This document shows, piece by piece, positions 1 through 5,150 of a stretch of 5,150 bases of DNA; the stretch's first letter is position 1, and every line of letters starts with the position of its first letter. The notes beneath the pieces were generated by a model. That model made no database searches and was not told the origin of the DNA. It saw nothing but the letters and a program-made list of their open reading frames with translations. This DNA comes from an uncultured Mucispirillum sp. GTDB taxonomy: Bacteria; Chrysiogenota; Deferribacteres; Deferribacterales; Mucispirillaceae. The translations under genes and the position numbers were made by a program. The stretch is from the NCBI GenBank assembly GCA_945929285.1, contig CAMEOC010000106.1, positions 1 to 5,150 of the forward strand, written 5' to 3'.

Positions 1-154
1 TAGGTATTTGAATTCCTAAGGTATCCTCAATATCTGATATTAATGCTACTAAATCAAAAGAATCTAGTAAGCCATCAACTATATAATTTGAACTGTTTGA
101 GTAATCCGATTCTGGTCTAATATTCTGTAGTATTGATAATACTTTTTCTCTCAT
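1..154 (-). CDS. Acyl/peptidyl carrier protein, second copy (C-terminus beyond left edge)
   Basis: This is a small carrier protein that holds an acyl or aminoacyl group as a thioester on a phosphopantetheine arm. Reading from the ATG at 154-152, 51 codons are visible before the window ends. They contain the attachment motif LLDSFDL with the modifiable serine at residue 32, followed by helix II/III sequence (SDIEDTLGIQIP). By hand alignment it matches the complete carrier at 3400-3627 at 33 of 51 positions without gaps, so it is a diverged paralogue. The start is fixed by a 1-nt TAATG overlap with the preceding reading frame and by a GGAGA ribosome binding site at 165-161. The preceding frame is now an ffh::ligase chimera, so this carrier has lost its own complete ligase. 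It may use the ligase encoded at 3627-5150, or one outside the window. Family assignment is firm; substrate is unknown. Confidence 0.9.
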   Translation of the reverse strand, partial: MREKVLSILQNIRPESDYSNSSNYIVDGLLDSFDLVALISDIEDTLGIQIP

Positions 155-759
155 TATATTTCTCCACACATTTGTCTATTTAAATATTGTCTGTCAATTT
201 TACCATTTCCAGTTAATGGCATTTTCTCAAGATGATAGTATTTAGCAGGCATTTCATATCTTGGAATTATCGTTAATAATTTCTGCCTTAATTCTGAGAC
301 TTTAAATTTCTTATCTGAATATACATTAATATTTAAGTTTTTACCTAATACTTCCAACTGGTCAATAGCTGCAGACCTGTATATGTCTGCTGCAATTAAC
401 AATACATTTTTACCATCTGTTGCAAAATATCTGCCTAATTTACCTGCACTTGTAGTTTTACCAGAACCCTGTAAACCTGAAAGCATAATTACGGTAGGTG
501 GAATAGGTTTTAATGGAAGTGATGGAGTGTAGTCTTTACCACCAAGAATATCCACAAGATTATCATGGACAATTTTAATGAACTGCTGAGCAGGTGATAC
601 ACTTCTAATAACGGATTCACCAAGAGCTGCTTCCTGCACTCCTGCAATAAAAGATTTCACAACTTTATAGTTAACATCAGCTTCCAGTAACGCCATACGC
701 ACCTGCTTAACAGCATCTGCAATATTCGCTTCGCTTATACGGGTTTCCCCTTTTAAACG
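154..759 (-). pseudogene. Chimeric remnant: internal ffh (SRP54) fragment fused in frame to the C-terminal end of an adenylating ligase
   Basis: Two unrelated gene pieces share one open frame. From 759 to about 316 the translation is Ffh, the signal recognition particle GTPase. It covers part of the N domain (RLKGETRISEANIADAV at 759-709, then MALLEADVNYKVVK), the P-loop GLQGSGKTT and the second GTPase motif region (AADIYRSAAIDQL, where the family usually has RPAA). It stops after NINVYS, so the DTAGR and TKLDG motifs and the RNA-binding M domain are missing. From about 315 to 154 it is the end of an adenylating ligase, including the A10 motif PLTGNGKIDRQ with its lysine. This tail matches the intact ligase at 34 of 51 positions. 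A TAG at 762-760 lies just upstream and the native ffh start is absent; only GTG at 702 or ATG at 696 could start it, with a weak CAGG site before them. Neither activity can be complete. A short expressed fusion cannot be excluded. Confidence 0.88.
161..165 (-). promoter_or_regulatory. Ribosome binding site of the second carrier gene, embedded in the upstream frame
   Basis: GGAGA on the minus strand lies 6 nt before the ATG at 154. It sits inside the codons for the last residues (GEI) of the chimeric frame, whose stop overlaps the start as TAATG. The same arrangement occurs at 3634-3638, which suggests translational coupling in both copies. Confidence 0.7.
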
Positions 760-787
760 CTATATATTATATGAATTTATTTGTCAA
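759..787 (-). promoter_or_regulatory. Candidate minus-strand promoter facing the ffh fragment
   Basis: On the minus strand a perfect TTGACA occurs at 787-782. After a 17-nt spacer follows TATAGC at 764-759, which matches four of six consensus bases. It would fire into the ffh::ligase remnant and the carrier gene behind it. The -10 box falls exactly at the boundary where ffh similarity ends. The region is very AT-rich, so promoter-like words arise easily by chance; only the -35 box is strong. Confidence 0.35.
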
Positions 788-843
788 GAGGAAAAATTGA
801 TATATATTATAAAGTAATTAATTTATTGTATTTATAAAATATA

Positions 844-872
844 TTGACATTTACTATAATTATAAGTATTTT
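844..872 (+). promoter_or_regulatory. Candidate promoter of the methyltransferase gene
   Basis: A perfect TTGACA (844-849) is followed after 17 nt by TATTTT (867-872), about 30 nt before the start codon of the methyltransferase. Better -10 words such as TATAAT exist at 855-860 and 874-879 but at poor spacing. Together with the minus-strand candidate at 759-787 this makes the 760-902 gap a likely divergent promoter region. No operator repeat or riboswitch is evident in it. Confidence 0.45.
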
Positions 873-886
873 ATATAATTAAATTT

Positions 887-893
887 TAAGGAA
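887..893 (+). promoter_or_regulatory. Ribosome binding site of the methyltransferase gene
   Basis: TAAGGAA lies 9 nt before the ATG at 903. It supports this start over any later methionine (the next is residue 17). Confidence 0.7.
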
Positions 894-902
894 CTCATTA
901 AT

Positions 903-1592
903 ATGATTGATAATAAATGGGAAAATATATACAAAAATAATAAAAATACTATGAATTCTTTTACATACCCTATTATAGCTACCCTAATTCAAGGCTATAT
1001 TGCAAGGCACAGTGAAAAAAATATAGAAGATATTATTGTATTAGAACTAGGATTTGGTTCTGGTGCAAATCTATTATATTTGGCTGAATTAGGTTGTAAA
1101 GTTTATGGTATTGATATTTCTGAAACTGCTGTAAAATATGCAGAAAATTTATTTTACAGTAAAGAACAAAAAGGTACTTTTTCTGTTAGTAGCTTTGCTC
1201 CACTTAAATTTGAAGATAATTTTTTTTATATTGTTATAGATAGGGGCGCATTAGTTTGTGCTTCAAAAGATTTATTTAATAAAACAATTAAAGAATCGTA
1301 CAGGGTATTAAAACCAAATGGTGAGTTTTTACTAACACCTTACTCAGAATTAAATCATAATACATTAGCAGTTAACTCTATTAGAGATAGTGTAGAAATT
1401 AAAACAACCCCCCCCCATCTTAGCATGGAATTTCATACATATAATATTAATGAGATTTTAAAAATACTAAATCAAAATCAATTCCATACATTTTTTATTA
1501 GAAGAAACGATAGGATAGATTATATATTTAATGAGAATATTATTTCTGGAGAAAAAGTTATAAGTAATTATGATATAATATCAAAAAAATAA
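903..1592 (+). CDS. Class I SAM-dependent methyltransferase with a coding poly-C tract
   Basis: This 229-residue protein would transfer a methyl group from S-adenosylmethionine to an unidentified acceptor. The Rossmann-fold signatures are in order: motif I VLELGFGSGANLLYLAELG (residues 46-64), the acidic residue that binds the ribose in YGID (D71), motif IV IVIDRGALVCAS (110-121) and the motif VI region ESYRVLKPNGEFLL (131-144). No signal peptide or membrane segment is visible, so it should be cytoplasmic. It stands alone on the plus strand with its own ribosome binding site and ends 5 nt before the convergent operon. A run of nine C at 1408-1416 (codons 169-172) lies in a very AT-rich gene. 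Changing its length by one creates an early stop, removing the last ~57 residues that should form the final strands of the fold. Context suggests modification of a sugar or surface structure, but this is inference; a small-molecule or protein target is equally open. Confidence 0.87.
   Translation: MIDNKWENIYKNNKNTMNSFTYPIIATLIQGYIARHSEKNIEDIIVLELGFGSGANLLYLAELGCKVYGIDISETAVKYAENLFYSKEQKGTFSVSSFAPLKFEDNFFYIVIDRGALVCASKDLFNKTIKESYRVLKPNGEFLLTPYSELNHNTLAVNSIRDSVEIKTTPPHLSMEFHTYNINEILKILNQNQFHTFFIRRNDRIDYIFNENIISGEKVISNYDIISKK
1408..1416 (+). repeat. Poly-C tract (C9), candidate phase-variation switch
   Basis: Nine consecutive C lie inside the methyltransferase gene and are in frame at this length (K-T-T-P-P-H). 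With ten C the frame reads P-P-P-S then TAG at once. With eight C it reads ILAWNFIHIILMRF and then TAA. Both alternatives therefore truncate the protein. Surrounding lines are about 13-25% G+C, where such a run is not expected by chance. Confidence 0.8.
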
Positions 1593-1597
1593 ATATA

Positions 1598-2332
1598 TTA
1601 TAACGAAAACCTATCATTATATTTATTACAAAACTTTTTATACAGTTCGTTTATGTCTTTAGTTGCTTTTTCTTTATTAATAAGTCTTTTTTTAAGGTAT
1701 AGTCGTTCCCACTTTACCCAAAATTCTTCTTTTCTATAAGATAATAATCCACTTTCCTTTAATGTTTCACAATAGTTATTATATAGTATGTCTGCAACCA
1801 TAAAATGAAATAATAAATAAGGATTTTTTAATATATTTAATAATTCCTTATCTTTTTGCCAAAGTTTTAAATATACCTCTTTTTTATTTTTAACATAACA
1901 TGGTGTTTTTAGGCCTATAATATCACTTGTAATATCATATATTGAAATATATTTTAAATCCAGTAACTCCCCTTCCATATTAAATACTGGAAAAAAAGGA
2001 TAAATTCTACAATATAGTGTTCTTGTAAATTTTATATTACAATTTCTATCATCATTACATGCAGTATAATATATGCTAACCTTTTTATTATCATATAAAT
2101 TTATAGATAATTGGCTAATATTGCCATCTGAAAGCATTGCATTTGATTTTATATAATTATATTCTTCTGGTAGATAAAATAATGTTCCACCTTTTGGAAT
2201 AAAAAATCTAGGAAAATCTTCATGTTCCCATCTGCAACAAAAACTGTTACATGTTTTATAACACTCTTTTTCAAAAATAAACTCTCTTTCAAGAATATTT
2301 TTCCATAAATTATTTACCATATTATTTTCCAC
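1598..2332 (-). CDS. Eight-cysteine protein resembling the YkgJ/CxxCxxCC putative metal-chelating family
   Basis: This protein has up to 244 residues. Eight cysteines form the pattern C24-x3-C28-x3-C32-C33, then C92-x5-C98-x9-C108 and a single C145. CRIYPFFP (108-115) resembles the C-R-x-[YF]-P motif of the YkgJ-type zinc- or iron-chelating family, which is defined by eight conserved cysteines. Two further cysteines (188, 235) lie in a helical, lysine-rich C-terminal part. A bound metal or Fe-S cluster is likely but unproven, and the function is unknown. This family has at times been labelled flagellin N-methylase (FliB); I do not adopt that name. It is the last gene of the operon. GTG at 2332 shares one base with the stop of the ketosynthase gene; the ATG at 2320 (residue 5), with GGAAA just ahead, is an equally good start. 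No membrane segment is visible. Confidence 0.72.
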   Translation of the reverse strand: MENNMVNNLWKNILEREFIFEKECYKTCNSFCCRWEHEDFPRFFIPKGGTLFYLPEEYNYIKSNAMLSDGNISQLSINLYDNKKVSIYYTACNDDRNCNIKFTRTLYCRIYPFFPVFNMEGELLDLKYISIYDITSDIIGLKTPCYVKNKKEVYLKLWQKDKELLNILKNPYLLFHFMVADILYNNYCETLKESGLLSYRKEEFWVKWERLYLKKRLINKEKATKDINELYKKFCNKYNDRFSL

Positions 2333-3396
2333 TATATATTTTCATATTCTATTATTTTACAGTATTCTATCTTATCCATATCCATTAAAGCTGTTGCAGA
2401 AATTAAACCAGCACCAAAGCCTGCCATACATACAAACTCCCTACCGCTTGTTAATTTTTCAGCAAAATTATATGCCATTACCGTAGGAATAGTGGCACTG
2501 CTAATATTACCAAAAGCAGTAGATATATTAAATGGAATTTTATTGTAATCAATATTTAATTTATCGGCAATTTTTTTAATTATAAATTTATTTGGTTGAT
2601 GAAAACAAAATAAGTCTATATTATCTATGCTTTTATTGCTTTTAGATAGTAATTTTTCTATTTCCTTAGGTACCATCTCTAATGAAAAATTATAAATATT
2701 TAATCCATCAATAAAAAGCTGTTCTTCAGACCGTAAATTACCGTCCTCAACTTCCTTTAACTGCCTCGTCTCGTCAGTTGATACTTTACGTGCATAACCT
2801 GCTGGAATATATAAATATTCAAAATTATTACCCTGAGTATAGAAAGAAGCATCTATTGTACTACTTCCTTTTTCCAATACAGTAATACTTATACCATCAC
2901 CAATTAAAAGCCAAGAAAATTTATCATATTGCGATGTTTTTTTTGAAAGAGTATCACCAGTAATAAGTACAACCTTTTTTGCAGTTGAGGAATTTAATAT
3001 GGAAAAACCATTGACTAAACCTGTAATAAATCCAGAACATGCTTGATTAATATCATAACAATATACATTATTCTTCAACCCTAGTCTTCCATGTAATATT
3101 GTTGAATTTGCAGGCACCATATGGTCTGGAGTAACTGAAATAAAAATAATTGCATCTACATCTTCTTGATTTAATAATTTATTATCAATTAAATAACGCA
3201 TACCATAATATGCCATATCTAATGCGGTTATTCCTTCTTGTACCACTCTGTGGCTGCCATATCCCATATTGTTTTCAAGTTTTTTTACTCGCCTTTCTGG
3301 ATAATTATACAGTTTTATTTCTTCATCTAAAGAATGAAATACTTTTGGAACTACAGTAAGTATTTGAGAAATACGAATATTTTCAATATGAAACAT
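2332..3396 (-). CDS. 3-oxoacyl-ACP synthase III (KAS III)-like ketosynthase or acyltransferase
   Basis: This 354-residue thiolase-fold enzyme is somewhat longer than housekeeping FabH (about 320). The catalytic triad is complete: Cys120 in DINQACSGF, His266 in CFHQPNKF and Asn297 in TAFGNISSATIP. The C-terminal glycine-rich loop AGFGAGL is at 325-331. Family members either condense an acyl starter with malonyl-ACP or, in specialised pathways, transfer an acyl group from a carrier to an O or N acceptor. The gene starts 3 nt after the carrier stop, with GGA 6 nt before the ATG, and its TAG overlaps the next start. This places it with a dedicated ligase and carrier rather than in a fatty-acid synthesis cluster: no fabD, fabG or fabF is adjacent. 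A role in making or attaching an acyl decoration is therefore more likely than fatty-acid initiation. Substrates cannot be read from the sequence. Confidence 0.88.
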   Translation of the reverse strand: MFHIENIRISQILTVVPKVFHSLDEEIKLYNYPERRVKKLENNMGYGSHRVVQEGITALDMAYYGMRYLIDNKLLNQEDVDAIIFISVTPDHMVPANSTILHGRLGLKNNVYCYDINQACSGFITGLVNGFSILNSSTAKKVVLITGDTLSKKTSQYDKFSWLLIGDGISITVLEKGSSTIDASFYTQGNNFEYLYIPAGYARKVSTDETRQLKEVEDGNLRSEEQLFIDGLNIYNFSLEMVPKEIEKLLSKSNKSIDNIDLFCFHQPNKFIIKKIADKLNIDYNKIPFNISTAFGNISSATIPTVMAYNFAEKLTSGREFVCMAGFGAGLISATALMDMDKIEYCKIIEYENI

Positions 3397-3399
3397 ACA

Positions 3400-3627
3400 T
3401 TATCCATTATATTTTTTTACTAAATTTACAATGGTATCTATATTAGTAAAGTTTTCTTTATTTAATTCTTCACCTGCAATCTTAATATTAAAAGTATCTT
3501 CAATATCACCTAATAATGCAGCTAAATCAAAAGAATCCAATAAATTATCTTCTATATAATTACTACTATTTATATAATCTACATCTGGTCTTATATCTTT
3601 TAAAATTTCTAATATTTTATCTTTCAT
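3400..3627 (-). CDS. Free-standing acyl/peptidyl carrier protein
   Basis: A complete 75-residue carrier of the usual ACP size, strongly acidic. The phosphopantetheine attachment serine is S32 in LLDSFDL. Helix-forming sequence follows (LLGDIEDTFNIKI), then the C-terminal helix DTIVNLVKKYNG. It needs a phosphopantetheinyl transferase, which is not encoded here. The ATG overlaps the ligase stop by 1 nt (TAATG), with the GGAGA site at 3638-3634 inside the ligase's last codons, so its translation is probably coupled to that of the ligase. The KAS III-like gene follows after 3 nt. The natural reading is that the upstream ligase charges this carrier and the KAS III-like enzyme uses the product. A DltC-like role with a D-alanine ligase is a possible alternative, but no DltB or DltD homologue is visible. 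Confidence 0.92.
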   Translation of the reverse strand: MKDKILEILKDIRPDVDYINSSNYIEDNLLDSFDLAALLGDIEDTFNIKIAGEELNKENFTNIDTIVNLVKKYNG

Positions 3628-3788
3628 TAAATTTCTCCATACATTTTCTTTTTTAAAAACTGTCTATCTATTTTACCATTTCCTGTTAATGGCATTTTTT
3701 CTAGATAATAATATTTAGTAGGAATTTCATATTTTGGTATATAAATAGCAAGCTGTTGCCTTAATGATGATATTTTATATTCTTTATC
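3474..3788. repeat. Diverged direct repeat, right copy
   Basis: This is the counterpart of 1-315 in the same orientation, inside the intact ligase and carrier genes. The ligase continues past 3788 here, whereas in the left copy it is replaced by ffh sequence. This copy therefore shows what the left copy lost. Confidence 0.85.
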
Positions 3789-5150
3789 TGCTGTATAAAA
3801 CATTGTAATCTCATGAGCTAAATCATTATATAGAACACATACACTCTCTATATTTTCAATAGAAGATGCTGCAGTTTCTATTTCACCAAGCTCTATCCTA
3901 TATCCATTATGTTTTATCTGAAAGTCTTTGCGTCCTACAAACATTATTTCATCATACTGGTTTATATATACTAAATCACCTGTTCTGTATATTAGCTCAC
4001 TATAATTATTATTTAGTGGGTTTTGTATAAATACTTCTCTTGTTTTTTCTGTATTATTATAATACCCAAGCGATAAAGAGATACCTTTAATACAAAGCTC
4101 GCCTATTTCTCCCTTTTGTGCTGGTTTATTTTCACTATCTAATAATAAAAAACCAGTATTTCTACATGGCTTACCAATAGGTAAAGGTTCATCATCACTA
4201 AATTCTCTATCAACAATATAATATGTGCATACATCTGTTATTTCTGTAGGTCCATATAAATTTGCATATAATAAATCTGGATATGCCTTTCTCCAAATAT
4301 TTAACTGTTTATTTGGCATAATTTCACCACAAAATAATACTTTTTTAAGGCTTAATTTATTATCTGGTGATAGTAATCCTGAATTTGCAATACTTATTAA
4401 AGCAGATGGCACCCAAAATATAGTAGATATTTCATTAACTTTTAAATAATCTAATACATCTACTGGATAAGGCATAATAGATGGTGGGATAACATACAAA
4501 CAAGCTCCTGTTTTATGTATAGAATAAATATCTAATATAGAGTTATCAAAATAAAATGGAGCTTGATTTGCAAGCTTGTCTTCATTTGTAAAATTAAAGG
4601 TATCACATACCCAGTCAATATAATCAATAACCGATTGATGATTAATACATACTCCCTTTGGAACTCCAGTAGAACCTGATGTAAATAATATATAAAGAGG
4701 GTCTGTACTTATACTTGATTCTATCAATTTATAACCATCATCAATTTGTTCTATATTAGTATTTAAAATATGATGATAATCTTCAATTATAGCTTCTGTA
4801 TATATTTCACGTAATTTTTCTATATTTTCTGTATATGTAATAATCATTTTAGGTTTTAGTATATTAAAAATTCCTGCAATACGAGATATGGGTTGAGTAA
4901 TATCAATAGGAACATATATATTACCGCTAAAAGTTATACCATGAAAAGTAAGCAGTGCATCAAGTGATTTAGGAAGGAAAACTACAACTGGAATATTTTT
5001 TTCATTTATTTTACTCCTAATATATTGTCCAATATGCATGCTTATATCTAATACTTCATGAAATGTATAGCTTTTATTTTCTTCAACATAAGCTATAGCC
5101 TTAGGTGTTTTTTTAGCAGTATCTAATAAATATTCTAAAACATTTTTTTG
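3627..5150 (-). CDS. Amino-acid adenylating ligase (DltA/NRPS A-domain type), first residues beyond right edge
   Basis: This ANL-superfamily enzyme activates a carboxylic acid as its acyl-AMP and loads it on a carrier protein. The frame is open to the right edge: 37 codons upstream of the ATG at 5039 (QKNVLEYLLDTAKK at 5150-5109, then YVEENKSYTFHEVL) align with the usual N-terminus of the family, so the true start lies just outside the window. The 507 visible residues are full family length. Counting from the ATG at 5039, I see A3 LFTSGSTGVPKG (118-129), A4 FYFDNSILD with an Asp at 165, A5 YGPTE (262-266), A7 YRTGD (351-355), A8 GRKDFQIKHNGYRIELGEIE (369-388), and A10 PLTGNGKIDR with the catalytic Lys456. 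The Asp in A4 occupies the position that binds the alpha-amino group in amino-acid-activating domains, so an amino-acid substrate is favoured. There is no fused carrier or condensation domain. It is the first visible gene of the operon. Confidence 0.9.
   Translation of the reverse strand, partial: QKNVLEYLLDTAKKTPKAIAYVEENKSYTFHEVLDISMHIGQYIRSKINEKNIPVVVFLPKSLDALLTFHGITFSGNIYVPIDITQPISRIAGIFNILKPKMIITYTENIEKLREIYTEAIIEDYHHILNTNIEQIDDGYKLIESSISTDPLYILFTSGSTGVPKGVCINHQSVIDYIDWVCDTFNFTNEDKLANQAPFYFDNSILDIYSIHKTGACLYVIPPSIMPYPVDVLDYLKVNEISTIFWVPSALISIANSGLLSPDNKLSLKKVLFCGEIMPNKQLNIWRKAYPDLLYANLYGPTEITDVCTYYIVDREFSDDEPLPIGKPCRNTGFLLLDSENKPAQKGEIGELCIKGISLSLGYYNNTEKTREVFIQNPLNNNYSELIYRTGDLVYINQYDEIMFVGRKDFQIKHNGYRIELGEIETAASSIENIESVCVLYNDLAHEITMFYTADKEYKISSLRQQLAIYIPKYEIPTKYYYLEKMPLTGNGKIDRQFLKKKMYGEI
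3634..3638 (-). promoter_or_regulatory. Ribosome binding site of the carrier gene, embedded in the ligase C-terminus
   Basis: GGAGA lies 6 nt before the ATG at 3627, within the codons for the ligase's last residues GEI. The stop and start overlap as TAATG. The spacing and sequence are the same as at 161-165 in the second copy. Confidence 0.7.

Larger units (their letters stand above)
1..315. repeat. Diverged direct repeat, left copy: ligase 3' end plus carrier 5' part
   Basis: This segment aligns to 3474-3788 at a constant offset of 3473 nt with no gap. In the stretch 181-240 versus 3654-3713, 51 of 60 bases match by hand. Protein identity is about two thirds in both the ligase tail and the carrier. 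Similarity ends abruptly near 315, where the ffh fragment begins. It reflects an old module duplication, or acquisition of a related module, rather than a recent tandem copy. Confidence 0.85.

Noticed and set aside
154..702. A functional SRP GTPase
   Set aside because: The third to fifth GTPase motifs and the M domain are missing and the N-terminus is cut, so it cannot serve as Ffh despite the intact P-loop.
741..756. GGGTTTCCCC near the ffh breakpoint as a hairpin or recombination site
   Set aside because: The possible stem is only three base pairs with a three-base loop, and the codons are readable as ffh (KGET), so no special structure is needed.
1220..1227. T8 run in the methyltransferase as another slippage site (a similar T8 is at 2937-2944 in the KAS III-like gene)
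   Set aside because: Runs of seven or eight A or T are expected by chance at this AT content and several occur in the window. Only the C9 run stands out against composition.
1593..1597. Bidirectional terminator between the convergent genes
   Set aside because: The gap is only 5 nt and no GC stem with a T-run is visible around it.
3150..3359. Plus-strand open frame of 69 codons
   Set aside because: It lies entirely opposite the KAS III-like gene, has no ribosome binding site and shows no recognisable motif, so it is a shadow of the coding strand.
4225..4449. Plus-strand open frame of 74 codons
   Set aside because: It is fully antisense to the conserved core of the adenylating ligase, with no supporting start signals; a shadow frame.
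3627..5039. ATG at 5039 as the true ligase start
   Set aside because: The frame continues upstream to the window edge with sequence typical of the ligase N-terminus (YTFHEVL), so this ATG is internal.

Overview
The window is low-GC bacterial DNA. Most of it is about 20-25% G+C by hand counts of sample lines, with very short spacing or 1-nt overlaps between genes. It reads as an accessory biosynthetic locus of the kind found in surface-glycan or flagellin-modification clusters. The phylum cannot be fixed from the sequence. There is no rRNA, tRNA, insertion sequence, CRISPR array or attachment site that I can see.

Right-hand part, minus strand, read 5150 to 1598: a tight four-gene operon. It starts with a DltA/NRPS-type amino-acid adenylating ligase (its first few residues lie beyond the right edge). 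Next come a free-standing acyl/peptidyl carrier protein, a KAS III-like ketosynthase or acyltransferase with an intact Cys-His-Asn triad, and a protein with eight cysteines arranged like the YkgJ/CxxCxxCC metal-chelating family. Ligase and carrier overlap by 1 nt (TAATG) with the ribosome binding site inside the ligase's last codons. The likely logic is that the ligase activates an acid and loads it on the carrier, and the KAS III-like enzyme then extends or transfers it. The final acceptor is unknown.

Middle, plus strand, 903-1592: a class I SAM-dependent methyltransferase convergent with the operon. It carries an uninterrupted run of nine C residues in its coding sequence. Loss or gain of one C gives a stop soon after the tract, so the gene looks phase-variable.

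Left-hand part, minus strand, 759 to 1: a second, diverged copy of the ligase-carrier junction. Only the last ~52 codons of this second ligase remain. They are fused in frame to an internal fragment of ffh (SRP54 GTPase) that lacks both its start and everything after the second GTPase motif. The carrier gene after it looks intact until the window edge. The ffh piece is clearly richer in G+C (about 37-42%) than everything around it. The short gap at 760-902 holds candidate divergent promoters.

The points most worth following up are the ffh::ligase chimera, the poly-C switch in the methyltransferase, and the duplicated ligase-carrier module beside a KAS III/eight-cysteine gene pair.
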